This document shows positions 31,591 through 40,401 of a stretch of 64,000 nt of DNA, piece after piece. The position numbers and the translations under genes are program-made. Source of the DNA: Mycolicibacterium brisbanense. Its GTDB lineage: Bacteria; Actinomycetota; Actinomycetes; Mycobacteriales; Mycobacteriaceae. The stretch is from positions 62,001-126,000 of the forward strand of contig NZ_BCSX01000054.1 in NCBI RefSeq assembly GCF_001570425.1, in the 5' to 3' direction. The notes under the pieces are model-generated. The model did no database searches. It was not told the origin of the DNA and was given only the letters and a program-made list of their open reading frames with translations. The first letter of the stretch is position 1. Every line of letters begins with the position of its first letter.

Positions 31591-33311
31591 TTGAACAGAC
31601 CACAAATCGACACCCGTTACTGGTCTGGGCCTGGAATCTGGTCCGGCTCGATTTCGTCGGCATCGCCGTCGGCGCTCTGTTCTTCTGTCTGTCGCTGACC
31701 CCGTCGCTGCTGCCCAGGGATTGGTTGTTCGCCGGGTTGATCGGCGGGATCAACGCCGCCATCGGCTACGGCATCGGCGTCGTCCTGGGAAAAGTGTTGT
31801 ACCGCTTGCTTTTGCGACGCAGACCGTGGTGGCCCCCGGGCAAGCGGGTGCTGTACGGCCTCAAGGCGGTCGTCGTCACCGGAGCGATCACGGCATGCAT
31901 TCTGATGCTGATCCCGGCTGCGGCCTGGCAGCGGCAGGTGTCCGCGGTGATGGGCATGGAAGGTCCGGGCACCGCAGGCTATCTGCGCACGTTGATCATC
32001 GCCGTCGCCGTGGGCACGGCGTTGATCTCCACCGCGCGGGTGCTGCGCGACGCCGTGCGCCTGCTGGCCCGGCTGTTCATCCGGCGGTGGCATCTGCACC
32101 GTGAGGTCGCCCAGTTCATCGGGACCGCGATCGTGGTGGTGCTGGTGGTCACGCTGGTCAACGGTGTGCTCTACCGAGGGTTTCTGGCCGGGGCCAGCCG
32201 GGTGTTCCAGCCGCAGAACACCACCACCCGCGAGGGGGTCAGTCAACCCGATCAACCTGAAAGGTCTGGAAGCCCAGACTCTTTCGCGCCGTGGAACACG
32301 CTCGGCTTCCAGGGCCGCAACTTCGTCGCCACCGGGCCGCACGCCGACGAACTCACCAAGCTCAACGGAAGGCCCGCAAAGGAACCCATCCGGGTCTACG
32401 CCGGATTGCAGACCGGCGACGACGATCAGCAGCGGATTTCGGTGGTGCTCAGCGAACTTGAGCGTACGCACGCGTTCGATCGCAAGATGCTGGTGATCGT
32501 CCCGACCACGGGTACCGGCTGGGTCAATCCGGTCGCGGCGCGGGCGCTGGAGATGATGTACAACGGCGACACCGTCATGGTCGGCATGCAGTATTCCTAT
32601 CTGCCGAGCTGGATTTCGTTCCTGGCGGACCGGGAGAAATCGGTGGACTCCGGTCGGACCATGATCAATGCCATCCATGAACGCTGGGCTCAACTGCCCG
32701 CGGACCACCGGCCTGAACTGGTGCTCTACGGCGAGAGCCTGGGCTCGCTGGCCGGGCAGGGCGCCTTCAGCTGGCTGCCCGACATCGCGAGGATGGGTTT
32801 CTCCGCTGTGCTGTGGGTGGGCCCGCCGAACGCCAGCACGCTGTGGCACGGCCTGCTGGTCCGACGCGATCCGGGGACCCCGGCGGTCAGACCGCGTTAC
32901 GACAACGGCCGCACGGTCCGGTTCTCCGAAGCTGTCGATCCCGGCGAGATCGCCGCTGACACGGCAGGTACCTGGGAGGGGACACGCGTGCTGTTCCTGC
33001 AGCATCCGTCGGACCCCATCGTCTGGTGGTCGACGGATCTGCTGTTCTCCCGGCCGGATTGGCTCGTCGAGCCGCCGGGCCGCGACCGCACGGCGTCGAT
33101 GCGCTGGTACCCGATCATCACGTTCTGGCAGGTCGCCGCGGACATCACCAACGCATCGGGGGTGCCTGCCGGGCACGGGCACAACTACGGCGAATCGGTG
33201 TTGGACGGCTGGATCGCCGTGGCGCCGCCGGCCGGTTGGACACCGCATGACACCGAGCGGATCCGCATCGCGCTGCAGAAGACGATGGCCGAGGACGGTC
33301 CCGAAAACTGA
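31587..33311 (+). CDS. Membrane alpha/beta-hydrolase-fold protein (DUF2319 type)
   Basis: 574 aa from GTG 31587, overlapping the purL stop. The N-terminal ~190 residues hold four to five membrane helices. The remainder is a soluble alpha/beta-hydrolase-like domain with GTGWVNPVAARALEMMYNGD, an ELVLYGESLGSLAGQGAFS nucleophile elbow (GESLGS) and a late PAGHGHNYGES His segment. Such two-part proteins (PF15420 plus PF10081) are common in mycobacteria. The substrate is unknown, with cell-envelope lipids plausible. The stop shares one base with the next ATG, so purL, this gene and the CPBP gene form one unit. Confidence 0.78.
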   Translation: MIEQTTNRHPLLVWAWNLVRLDFVGIAVGALFFCLSLTPSLLPRDWLFAGLIGGINAAIGYGIGVVLGKVLYRLLLRRRPWWPPGKRVLYGLKAVVVTGAITACILMLIPAAAWQRQVSAVMGMEGPGTAGYLRTLIIAVAVGTALISTARVLRDAVRLLARLFIRRWHLHREVAQFIGTAIVVVLVVTLVNGVLYRGFLAGASRVFQPQNTTTREGVSQPDQPERSGSPDSFAPWNTLGFQGRNFVATGPHADELTKLNGRPAKEPIRVYAGLQTGDDDQQRISVVLSELERTHAFDRKMLVIVPTTGTGWVNPVAARALEMMYNGDTVMVGMQYSYLPSWISFLADREKSVDSGRTMINAIHERWAQLPADHRPELVLYGESLGSLAGQGAFSWLPDIARMGFSAVLWVGPPNASTLWHGLLVRRDPGTPAVRPRYDNGRTVRFSEAVDPGEIAADTAGTWEGTRVLFLQHPSDPIVWWSTDLLFSRPDWLVEPPGRDRTASMRWYPIITFWQVAADITNASGVPAGHGHNYGESVLDGWIAVAPPAGWTPHDTERIRIALQKTMAEDGPEN

Positions 33312-33928
33312 TGCCCGCCACCAAGTTACGGGCGTTGCTGCTGGCCGGTGGGCTGGTGGCCTGGAGTGCCCTGGTCGATCCGCGGCTGCCGGCGCGCTGG
33401 CAGCCCGCGGTGCGGGCGGCTTTGGGCACCGGCCTGGTCGCGCTCACCCGCGCCCCGACCGGCCTGCAGCCGGCCCGGATCCGGCCCGGCCTGCGCTGGG
33501 GTGCGGCTGCCGCCGTCGCGGTCGCCTCCGGTACCGCGGCGACGACGGCGGTGCCAGCGGTCCGCGCCGCGATGCGTCGGCGGGAACTGCCCTCGGACCC
33601 GGTCGGATGGCTGACGCTGCGGATACCGGTCGGCACGGTGTGGGCGGAGGAGACGACCTACCGTGCGGCGCTCGCGAGCCTGGGTTCCCGCGCATTCGGG
33701 CCGCGCGGCGGGCGGCTGCTGCAGGCGGCGGCATTCGGCTTGTCGCACATCGCCGATTCGCGTGCGACAGGTGCACCGGTCATCGGCACCGTGCTGGTCA
33801 CCGGCGGTGCGGGCTGGGTGTTCGGATGGTTGGCCGACAACTCCGGTGGCCTGGCCGCGCCGATGCTGGTGCACCTGGCGCTCAACGAGGCTGGGGCGCT
33901 GGCCGTTCTGTTCGTCCGACGCCGCTGA
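33311..33928 (+). CDS. CPBP-family intramembrane protease (Rv0804-like)
   Basis: 205 aa, largely hydrophobic. The Abi/CAAX-protease motifs are visible: EETTYR (EExxxR, ~118), FGLSHI (~145) and HLALNEAG (~190). These Glu/His residues form the metal site of Rce1-like intramembrane enzymes. In bacteria the family is linked to peptide processing or bacteriocin immunity, and no peptide substrate is visible nearby. It is coupled to the upstream hydrolase gene and overlaps the opposing permease gene by 47 nt. Confidence 0.75.
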   Translation: MPATKLRALLLAGGLVAWSALVDPRLPARWQPAVRAALGTGLVALTRAPTGLQPARIRPGLRWGAAAAVAVASGTAATTAVPAVRAAMRRRELPSDPVGWLTLRIPVGTVWAEETTYRAALASLGSRAFGPRGGRLLQAAAFGLSHIADSRATGAPVIGTVLVTGGAGWVFGWLADNSGGLAAPMLVHLALNEAGALAVLFVRRR

Positions 33929-35147
33929 GCAGCGCCGCGACACCGACGATCAGGACTGTGACGCCCAGCGGCCACCACGCCGCAATCGCGAAGTCCCTGG
34001 CCCGAAGCGGGATGAACACCACCGCAGCTGCCGTCGCCAACACCACGGCGCGCGGCGCCTGCATCGCAGCGACTGTTCCCGAGACACGCGAGTTCGCTTC
34101 GGCAACAAGGACATACACCGCAAGCAGGAGCAGTGCCGCCACGATGGACAGCAGGCCGCTGATGTCACGCTGGTAGCGGCAGAGCGCCACGGCGACGACG
34201 GCGGTGGCCGCCGCGACCAGGCTGGAGGTCGCCACGCCGCCGCCGAACAGCCGGCCGGCCACGCGCGTCGCTGCCCACAGCAACGCAAGCAGGGCCGCAC
34301 ACGACAGCGGCACGGGACCCGCGAGCAGCCAGAAACGGCTTGACTCACCGAAGATCTCGATCGCTATCGCCGAGAACGAACCGGCCTGGTACTGGAAACC
34401 GCTTGTCGTTGCGAGGTTCACCGCCACCAGCAGCGTGAGCGTGCACACGGCGACCCCGGCCAACACCACACCGAGGGGCCGGCCCACCGAGCGCAGCCTG
34501 CCGTTGGCGGCGCTGGCCACTTCGAACCCGGCCAGCCCCAGGCCAAGTGGAATCACCGTGGCCAATGTGATCAGTGCTGACGGAAAGCGTTGCGGGCCGA
34601 TGTCCAGCGGTGCGGTACCGCTGAGCATCTTGGCGATGATGGCCAGGCCGACGTAGAAGTACACCAACAGGCCCACGACCGCGAGCACCGCGGCTGCTGC
34701 GCCGATGGTCCGGGTCGGCAGCACGGCAACCAGTGTCGCGGCCAGTCCGACGAAGGCCAGTGACAACATCGGCCACCACCAGCTGGCCATCGCCGAGGCC
34801 GGGTCCGCCGAGTGGTAGAACGACAAGCCGCCCAGCGACACCGCGACGCCGGCGGCCATGACAACGTAGGCCGCCAGCTGGATCATGCCGGTGAAGCGCG
34901 CAACCGACGGACCGAGCGTCGATCCGACGAGATCGCCCGTCGACGGCGCTTCCGGTGCGTGACGGTGCAACCGCTCGAGCGCGTAGACCACCACCGCGGC
35001 GATCAGCACGGCACCGAGGGCGCCGACCCCGTTGAACACAGCGCTTCCGGCCACTGCGAGCGACAGGCCTGCTGCTCGCCACATCGGCAAGATCCCGGGC
35101 ACGAAGTAGCCGGTGTCGTCGGTCTCGGACACCGTCCGCTTCGGCAT
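33882..35147 (-). CDS. APC-superfamily amino-acid permease
   Basis: 421 aa with about twelve hydrophobic helices. The N-terminal WRAAGLSLAVAGSAVFNGVGALGAVL and IPLGLGLAGFEVASAANGRLRSVGRPLG (an F-E-x-x-x-x-x-x-G-x-x-R-x-x-G-R-P segment) recall APC family permeases. The substrate cannot be read from sequence. Its 3' end overlaps the CPBP gene. It lies between two unrelated genes and shows no clear operon. Confidence 0.7.
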   Translation of the reverse strand: MPKRTVSETDDTGYFVPGILPMWRAAGLSLAVAGSAVFNGVGALGAVLIAAVVVYALERLHRHAPEAPSTGDLVGSTLGPSVARFTGMIQLAAYVVMAAGVAVSLGGLSFYHSADPASAMASWWWPMLSLAFVGLAATLVAVLPTRTIGAAAAVLAVVGLLVYFYVGLAIIAKMLSGTAPLDIGPQRFPSALITLATVIPLGLGLAGFEVASAANGRLRSVGRPLGVVLAGVAVCTLTLLVAVNLATTSGFQYQAGSFSAIAIEIFGESSRFWLLAGPVPLSCAALLALLWAATRVAGRLFGGGVATSSLVAAATAVVAVALCRYQRDISGLLSIVAALLLLAVYVLVAEANSRVSGTVAAMQAPRAVVLATAAAVVFIPLRARDFAIAAWWPLGVTVLIVGVAALLSGVGRTERPAPQPR

Positions 35148-35166
35148 CGTTCGATGGTAAGGCTGC

Positions 35167-35589
35167 CTACATCGTCCTGACGTCAGGAATCAGTTGGTGC
35201 GGTTCGGTTTCCTGATCGTCGATGCCGAAGCTGATGATCTTGTGCGGCGTCACCCGGATGATGGCGGTGTCCAATTCGTCGCCCCCGGCGCCGCGGGCGG
35301 CAGGCACCTGGGCCTGCTCGGCGGTGCCGCGGATCTCCAGACAGCGAACGCGCCACGGGTTGCGGGAGGTGATGTCGTCGACCACGAACGCGACCTTCGG
35401 ATTGCCGGCGATGTTACGGAACTTCTGGCTGTGCGCCATCCGGTAACCGGCGATGTCGATCGTGCCGAGCTGCTCGTTGAACGTGAAGCCGACCGGGCTG
35501 TTCTGCGGTGTGCCGTCGGGTTGGATGGTGGCCAACCTGCCCAGGTCGGCATTCTGCAGAAAGGCGACCTCATGCGGTTTGAAGATCAT
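35167..35589 (-). CDS. PPOX-class F420-dependent oxidoreductase-like protein
   Basis: 140 aa from ATG 35589 (MIFKPHEVAFLQNADLGRLAT), the usual family start; an ATG seven codons earlier is possible. Split beta-barrel flavin/deazaflavin-binding fold: GRLATIQPDGTPQNSPVGF, HSQKFRNIAGNPKVAFVVDD and CLEIRGTAEQ are typical. The family binds F420 or FMN and reduces varied small molecules. The specific substrate is unknown. It lies 19 nt after the permease start on the same strand. Confidence 0.8.
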   Translation of the reverse strand: MIFKPHEVAFLQNADLGRLATIQPDGTPQNSPVGFTFNEQLGTIDIAGYRMAHSQKFRNIAGNPKVAFVVDDITSRNPWRVRCLEIRGTAEQAQVPAARGAGGDELDTAIIRVTPHKIISFGIDDQETEPHQLIPDVRTM

Positions 35590-35634
35590 GCCGTCACGGT
35601 AGAACCTCAATGAAAGTTGATGTCAACGCCTGCG

Positions 35635-36843
35635 TCACGGGTTGATGGTCGGTTCCCCGATCTGACGGCCCCACACGTAGTCCGTGAACATCGGTGAGCC
35701 GAGCTCGAAGTGGTTGTACGGCGCGATCGACAGTCCGGTGTCCATCACCAGATACGGAGCGGGCCACAGGTCGCGCGTGATCTTCTGCCAGCAGCCCGGC
35801 TTGCCCTCGGGACCGCCGTGGGCGTTCACGCGCGGCAGGTTGTCCGGGTAGACGTAGGCATTGGCCGATCCGACGCTGTAGAGCGTGCCGGAGGACGCCA
35901 GCGAATAGCCGTTGTCTCCGCCGAGCGCCAGGTTCAGCTCCGGTGCGACGTCGTGATAGTTGCGGATCATGCACAGGATCTCGCCCTGATACTCGTCGAG
36001 AAGCTTCGACGTCGGAAGCAGATCCTGCGCCCCGCGCTGCAGGTACGGGCCGCCGCGTTCGGCGATGTCGGCCCCGGTCCCGGCGAACCCGATTGCCGCC
36101 ATCAGCGCCGAATCGATGTTGTCGCGTTCGGCATTGAACGTGGCTGCGGTGCGGGTCGCGCCGGCCAACCCGTCGAACAGGTCCGGCGCCGCACCTGCGT
36201 ACACGTCGCCGAGGTCGGCCAGCGCGCTGATGTCGTGGCGCAACTGCGGCATCCGCGGGTTCAGATCGTCGAGGATGGCGTTTCCGTCGACCAGCGACCG
36301 GCCGAACTTGTCGCCGAGACCGGACAGTGCCTGTGCCGTCGCCGACAGGGTCTGGTTGAGCTTGATCGGGTCGACCTGCTCGGAGATGGCCGTGATGGTT
36401 TCGAAGAGCGTGTTGAACTCGGTGGTCACTGCTGACACGTCGATGGGTGTTGTGGTGGAAACCCGCTCTGCACTTGGGTTTTGCGGCGAGCGGAACGCAA
36501 CGTACTTGTTGCCGAACACGGTGGTGGCCTGGATCGAGGTTTCCACGTTGGCGGGTAACAGGTTCAGATAACGCGGGTCGATGTCGAGCACGACCCGCGC
36601 TTTGAGGTCATCCCCGTTGACCGTGCTGACGCCCGCGACCCGGCCGATCGGGACACCGTTATAGGTGACCTTCGATCCTGGGTCCAGCACCAGGCCGGCG
36701 CGTGCGGACACCAGGGTCAGCTGTGCTTTCGGCTGGAAAGCCCCGCGGAACTGCAGCGCGATCAGCATCAGCAGAACCGCCACGACCGCAAGGAGAGCGG
36801 CTCCGGCCGTCTTGTACGGCGGATTGTGGCGATCGGCAAACAC
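35635..36843 (-). CDS. Orphan MCE-family (MlaD-domain) protein
   Basis: 402 aa. One N-terminal membrane anchor (AALLAVVAVLLMLIALQF) precedes an MCE/MlaD domain with AGLVLDPGSKVTYNGVPIGRVAGV (~50-75). A long helical region (ETITAISEQVDPIKLNQTLSA onward) and a C-terminal Mce-type tail follow. Mce proteins form tubes for lipid import across the envelope. Normally six mce genes with yrbE permeases form an operon; here a single copy stands alone without YrbE genes. It may act with another Mce complex. Divergent from the sterol-carrier-like gene (16-bp gap). Confidence 0.85.
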   Translation of the reverse strand: MFADRHNPPYKTAGAALLAVVAVLLMLIALQFRGAFQPKAQLTLVSARAGLVLDPGSKVTYNGVPIGRVAGVSTVNGDDLKARVVLDIDPRYLNLLPANVETSIQATTVFGNKYVAFRSPQNPSAERVSTTTPIDVSAVTTEFNTLFETITAISEQVDPIKLNQTLSATAQALSGLGDKFGRSLVDGNAILDDLNPRMPQLRHDISALADLGDVYAGAAPDLFDGLAGATRTAATFNAERDNIDSALMAAIGFAGTGADIAERGGPYLQRGAQDLLPTSKLLDEYQGEILCMIRNYHDVAPELNLALGGDNGYSLASSGTLYSVGSANAYVYPDNLPRVNAHGGPEGKPGCWQKITRDLWPAPYLVMDTGLSIAPYNHFELGSPMFTDYVWGRQIGEPTINP

Positions 36844-36859
36844 TTTGAGACACTAAGGT

Positions 36860-37240
36860 ATGGCAGCGCGCGGTAGTGCAGATCCGGTGAAGACCCGGGT
36901 CGCCGTGTCGGCAGTCGCCGACTGGTTGCGCGACGCCGACGCCCCCGAGCCCAGTCGCGCCGAGCTTGCCGACGCGGTACGGCTCACCGCGCGCACACTG
37001 GCCGCGGTCGCACCGGGCGCGAGCGTCGAGGTGCGGGTACCTCCGTTCGTGGCGGTGCAGTGCATCCAGGGGCCGCGGCACACCCGCGGCACACCGCCGA
37101 ACGTCGTCGAAACCGACGCCCGCACGTGGCTGCTGCTCGCCACCGGACTGCTGTCGCTCGACGAGGCCGCCGGCGCCGTGCAGCTGTCGGGTTCGCGCGC
37201 CACCGAGGTCGCGCGGTGGCTACCACTGGTCGCCCTCTGA
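36860..37240 (+). CDS. Sterol-carrier-family small protein (Rv0807-like)
   Basis: 126 aa. ASVEVRVPPFVAVQCIQGPRHTRGTPPNVVETDARTWLLLATGLLS matches the short actinobacterial sterol-carrier-like domain found beside purF. LSGSRATEVARWLPLVAL ends it. Lipid binding has not been shown for this branch as far as I know. It is divergent from the MCE gene and tail to tail with the DoxX-like gene, with only 3 nt between stops. Confidence 0.75.
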   Translation: MAARGSADPVKTRVAVSAVADWLRDADAPEPSRAELADAVRLTARTLAAVAPGASVEVRVPPFVAVQCIQGPRHTRGTPPNVVETDARTWLLLATGLLSLDEAAGAVQLSGSRATEVARWLPLVAL

Positions 37241-37243
37241 CGC

Positions 37244-38596
37244 TCACCGGAAGAACGGATACTCCTGAACCCAGTGAAAGCCCCTGTTGCGCAAGGTGAA
37301 TCCGGTCAGGTCGACCTGGTCGAGCGTCATCGCGACGCGACGGCCCTGCAGTGTGCCCGTCAGGTGCAGCTGCTGCTCAGTCGGCCGTGACACGGTCAGT
37401 TCGGCCAGCACGTGGCCGCCGGGTTCCGACGCTCGGATGGTGTCCGCACTGATGTCGGCGGTCGCGTCCACCAGGTCGCCGTTCATCCGCTGATACGTCA
37501 CTGCGCCGGGCTTGTCGAAAACCACACGCTGCCAACGGGTCTGGTCGGTGGTCAGCGGCGGCAGCGAAGTGCCGTCGACGCTGAACTCGCGGACCGCCCA
37601 GATGCCGTACAGCTCGGGTTTGGCGCTACCACCACCGTATTGGTGCCAAGCCTGCCAACAGGTCCACACGCAGCCGATCGCCACCCAGGCGCCCAGCACT
37701 GCCTGAGCTGTGGCGACTCTCCGGTTGGCCCGCTCGGTGCCGAACAGTTCTGGTTGGCTGACCGGCTCCGACGGGCGTTGCAGCACAAAAAGGTTGGTCA
37801 ACCGGCGCAGCTGCGGGGCGAGCAGGACCAGGCTCATCAGCAGAAGGTGACCGGACAAGATCTTGACCGGCACGTCGAAGGTCATGTTCAACAGGAACAC
37901 CTGCGCCATGCTCGCCAGGGCGACCAGCGCACCCAGGGTGGCGGTGCGCGGCAGGAACAGCAGCAGCCCTGCCAGCACCTCCGCGGCGCCCAAGGCCATC
38001 TCGTAGGGCTGCGACGTGCCGACCTGCAGCCACAGCACCGAGGCCGGGCTGAAGTTGCCGTAGGGCTGCAGCAAGGCGGTCAGCGGTGGGCTCGGCATCT
38101 GTGTCGGGATGAGTTTGGCGAACCCGTAGAACAGCATCTGGCCCGCCACGCACAACCGTACGAACGTCAGAAACCACGCCCACAGTCGGGCGTAGTCGCG
38201 GCGGCCCCGGTCCACCAGCGACCACACCGCGGTGCCCACGAGGGCGATGACCAGCAGGCAGAACACCATGACCCAGATGGCGGCCTGATCCCCGCTGCCC
38301 GAATCCAGGTGCAACACCGCATCCACACCGAAGACGCTCCTGCCGACCCAGCTCAACACCGGGCCGAGCACCGTCATCTGCCACATCACGGCCGATTCCG
38401 GCAGCCACTGGCCCACGACGCCGAGGAAGGCAAACGTGATCTGGGCGAACAGCAGACAGAACAGGCCGAAGTAGATGAAACAGAATCGGAATGAGGTCTT
38501 CGTCACGTTCGACCACGGGCGCCGCTGAGCTTCACCGACGGAATCGGCAGGACCGGTTTCAGGCTTCTCCGAGAGTTGGCTGGTCACGAAAGTCAT
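37244..38596 (-). CDS. DoxX-like membrane protein with C-terminal extracytoplasmic domain
   Basis: 450 aa from ATG 38596. The first ~300 residues hold some seven hydrophobic helices with a DoxX-like core (LCVAGQMLFYGFAKLIPTQMP and EMALGAAEVLAGLLLFLPR). A last membrane helix near 315-335 (VLGAWVAIGCVWTCW) is followed by a soluble beta-rich domain of about 115 residues ending FHWVQEYPFFR. The function is unknown. It is divergent from purF with a 210-bp gap that holds the purF promoter. Confidence 0.72.
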   Translation of the reverse strand: MTFVTSQLSEKPETGPADSVGEAQRRPWSNVTKTSFRFCFIYFGLFCLLFAQITFAFLGVVGQWLPESAVMWQMTVLGPVLSWVGRSVFGVDAVLHLDSGSGDQAAIWVMVFCLLVIALVGTAVWSLVDRGRRDYARLWAWFLTFVRLCVAGQMLFYGFAKLIPTQMPSPPLTALLQPYGNFSPASVLWLQVGTSQPYEMALGAAEVLAGLLLFLPRTATLGALVALASMAQVFLLNMTFDVPVKILSGHLLLMSLVLLAPQLRRLTNLFVLQRPSEPVSQPELFGTERANRRVATAQAVLGAWVAIGCVWTCWQAWHQYGGGSAKPELYGIWAVREFSVDGTSLPPLTTDQTRWQRVVFDKPGAVTYQRMNGDLVDATADISADTIRASEPGGHVLAELTVSRPTEQQLHLTGTLQGRRVAMTLDQVDLTGFTLRNRGFHWVQEYPFFR

Positions 38597-38760
38597 CCTT
38601 GCCGTTGACCTGTGGCGAATCGATGGGGTTATCCCGAGGGAGGGGGTGGGGTTGTCCACACTGTCGGAGCGGGCCCGGAAATGCGCCCGCCGCACCCGTT
38701 GTTGAACGTTTCCGATACCAGACGCGGCCATTCGATTCTTTTTCAGGCCCATCTGGACCG

Positions 38761-38766
38761 TAGACT
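38761..38766 (+). promoter_or_regulatory. -10 box upstream of purF (TAGACT)
   Basis: TAGACT ends 5 nt before an ATG at 38772 that opens a 12-codon frame leading into purF. It is 40 nt upstream of the purF GTG itself, so purF differs from the other purine genes here. The rest of the gap 38597-38760 shows no gene; it is GC-rich with no clear operator. Confidence 0.45.
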
Positions 38767-38771
38767 CTGTG

Positions 38772-38810
38772 ATGTCTCCAACCGCCGCCCCGGGAGCAGC
38801 CCTATCGTGA
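38772..38810 (+). CDS. Possible 12-codon upstream ORF coupled to purF
   Basis: ATG 38772 encodes MSPTAAPGAALS and stops at TGA 38808-38810, which overlaps the purF GTG (38807-38809). Its start lies directly after the -10 box, as in leaderless genes, and its stop is placed for translational coupling. A preceding in-frame GTG at 38769 is too near the -10 box to be used. It could be chance, because short open frames are common in GC-rich DNA. Confidence 0.35.
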   Translation: MSPTAAPGAALS

Positions 38811-40339
38811 CTGGTCAGGAACTCGACGACAACGAACCGCGCGAAGAGTGTGGTGTATTCGGGGTCTGGGCCCCGGGAGAAGACGTCGCCAAGCTCACCT
38901 ACTACGGCCTGTACGCGTTGCAGCACCGTGGTCAGGAAGCCGCGGGTATCGCGGTCACCGACGGTTCGCAGATCCTGGTGTTCAAGGATCTCGGCCTGGT
39001 CAGCCAGGTGTTCGACGAGCAGACCCTGGCCGCGATGCCGGGCCATGTCGCCGTCGGCCACTGCCGCTACTCGACCACCGGCTCGACCACGTGGGAAAAC
39101 GCCCAGCCCGTCTTCCGCAACACCGCTGCGGGTACGGGCGTGGCGCTCGGACACAACGGCAACCTGGTGAACACCGCCGAACTCGCCCGCCGGGCGCGCG
39201 AAGCGGGCCTCATCGACATGAAGGGCGCCCCGGCGGCCACGACGGACTCCGACATCCTGGGCGCGCTGCTGGCCCACGGTGCCGCCGACGCCACGCTGGA
39301 GCAGGCCGCCCTCGAGCTGCTGCCGACCGTGCGCGGCGCGTTCTGCCTGACTTTCATGGACGAGACCACCCTCTACGCCGCACGCGACCCGCACGGGGTG
39401 CGGCCGCTGTCGTTGGGCCGGCTGGACCGCGGCTGGGTGGTCGCCTCCGAGACCGCGGCCCTCGACATCGTGGGCGCCTCGTTCGTCCGCGACATCGAGC
39501 CCGGCGAGCTGCTGGCCATCGACGCCGACGGGGTGCGCTCCACCCGGTTCGCCAACCCGGAACCCAAGGGCTGCGTCTTCGAATACGTCTACCTGGCCCG
39601 CCCGGACAGCACGCTGGTCGGCCGTTCGGTGCACGCCACGCGCGTCGACATCGGCCGGCGGCTGGCCCGTGAGCACCCCATCGACGCCGACCTGGTGATC
39701 GGTGTGCCCGAGTCGGGCACCCCCGCGGCGGTCGGATACGCGCAGGAATCGGGCATTCCCTACGGGCAGGGCCTGATGAAGAACGCCTATGTGGGCCGCA
39801 CGTTCATCCAGCCGTCGCAGACCATCCGCCAGCTGGGCATCCGGCTCAAGCTCAACCCGCTCAAAGAGGTGATCCGGGGCAAGCGGCTGATCGTCGTCGA
39901 CGATTCGATCGTCCGCGGCAACACCCAGCGCGCCCTGGTCCGCATGCTGCGGGAAGCCGGCGCCGTCGAGGTGCACGTCCGGATCGCGTCGCCGCCGGTC
40001 AAATGGCCCTGCTTCTACGGCATCGACTTCGCCACCCCGGCGGAACTGATCGCCAACGCCGCGCCGCAGGAGCACGAGGGGGAGATGCTGGAGGCCGTGC
40101 GCCACGCCATCGGCGCCGACACCTTGGGTTATATCTCGCAGCAGGGCATGATCGCGGCCACCGAACAGCCGGCAACCCGGTTGTGCTCGGCCTGCTTCGA
40201 CGGCAACTACCCGATCGAACTGCCTGGTGAGACCGCGCTCGGCAAGAACGTCGTCGAGCACATGCTGGCCACCGCGGCGCGTACCGGCATCCCGTTGAGC
40301 GCCGAGAACGACAACGTCTCGGCGCTGCGCAGGCCCTGA
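38807..40339 (+). CDS. purF: Amidophosphoribosyltransferase
   Basis: 510 aa from GTG 38807. It commits PRPP to purine synthesis by making phosphoribosylamine with glutamine. A 14-residue propeptide ends just before Cys15 in EECGVFGVWAPGED, the glutaminase nucleophile that becomes N-terminal after self-cleavage. The PRPP-binding loop is LIVVDDSIVRGNT. C-terminal Cys residues (RLCSACFDGNYP, plus KWPCFYG) match the iron-sulfur-bearing type. The start is chosen by the family propeptide length. It has its own promoter and is followed by purM after 62 nt. Confidence 0.96.
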   Translation: MTGQELDDNEPREECGVFGVWAPGEDVAKLTYYGLYALQHRGQEAAGIAVTDGSQILVFKDLGLVSQVFDEQTLAAMPGHVAVGHCRYSTTGSTTWENAQPVFRNTAAGTGVALGHNGNLVNTAELARRAREAGLIDMKGAPAATTDSDILGALLAHGAADATLEQAALELLPTVRGAFCLTFMDETTLYAARDPHGVRPLSLGRLDRGWVVASETAALDIVGASFVRDIEPGELLAIDADGVRSTRFANPEPKGCVFEYVYLARPDSTLVGRSVHATRVDIGRRLAREHPIDADLVIGVPESGTPAAVGYAQESGIPYGQGLMKNAYVGRTFIQPSQTIRQLGIRLKLNPLKEVIRGKRLIVVDDSIVRGNTQRALVRMLREAGAVEVHVRIASPPVKWPCFYGIDFATPAELIANAAPQEHEGEMLEAVRHAIGADTLGYISQQGMIAATEQPATRLCSACFDGNYPIELPGETALGKNVVEHMLATAARTGIPLSAENDNVSALRRP

Positions 40340-40387
40340 GGAGAGCGTCACCGCGCTGGCGCTGTATCGCGCCGATCTCCGGGGCGG

Positions 40388-40393
40388 TAGCCT
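40388..40393 (+). promoter_or_regulatory. -10 box of purM (TAGCCT), leaderless type
   Basis: TAGCCT ends 8 nt before the purM ATG at 40402 and suggests a leaderless purM transcript in addition to any read-through from purF. Confidence 0.5.
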
Positions 40394-40401
40394 TATTTGC
40401 G

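Noticed and set aside
29257..31605. A 782-codon minus-strand open frame opposite purL
   Set aside because: It mirrors the purL codons, is rich in His/Arg/Gly/Gln without domain features, and lies wholly within a clear essential gene.
31587..33311. The hydrolase after purL as a purine-pathway enzyme because of its coupling
   Set aside because: Its domains are membrane helices plus an alpha/beta-hydrolase fold with no purine-enzyme motif; the overlap alone is weak evidence.
37244..40351. A 1035-codon minus-strand open frame running across purF
   Set aside because: It is the high-GC antisense shadow of purF; only its last 450 codons (37244-38596) look like a protein, the DoxX-like membrane protein.
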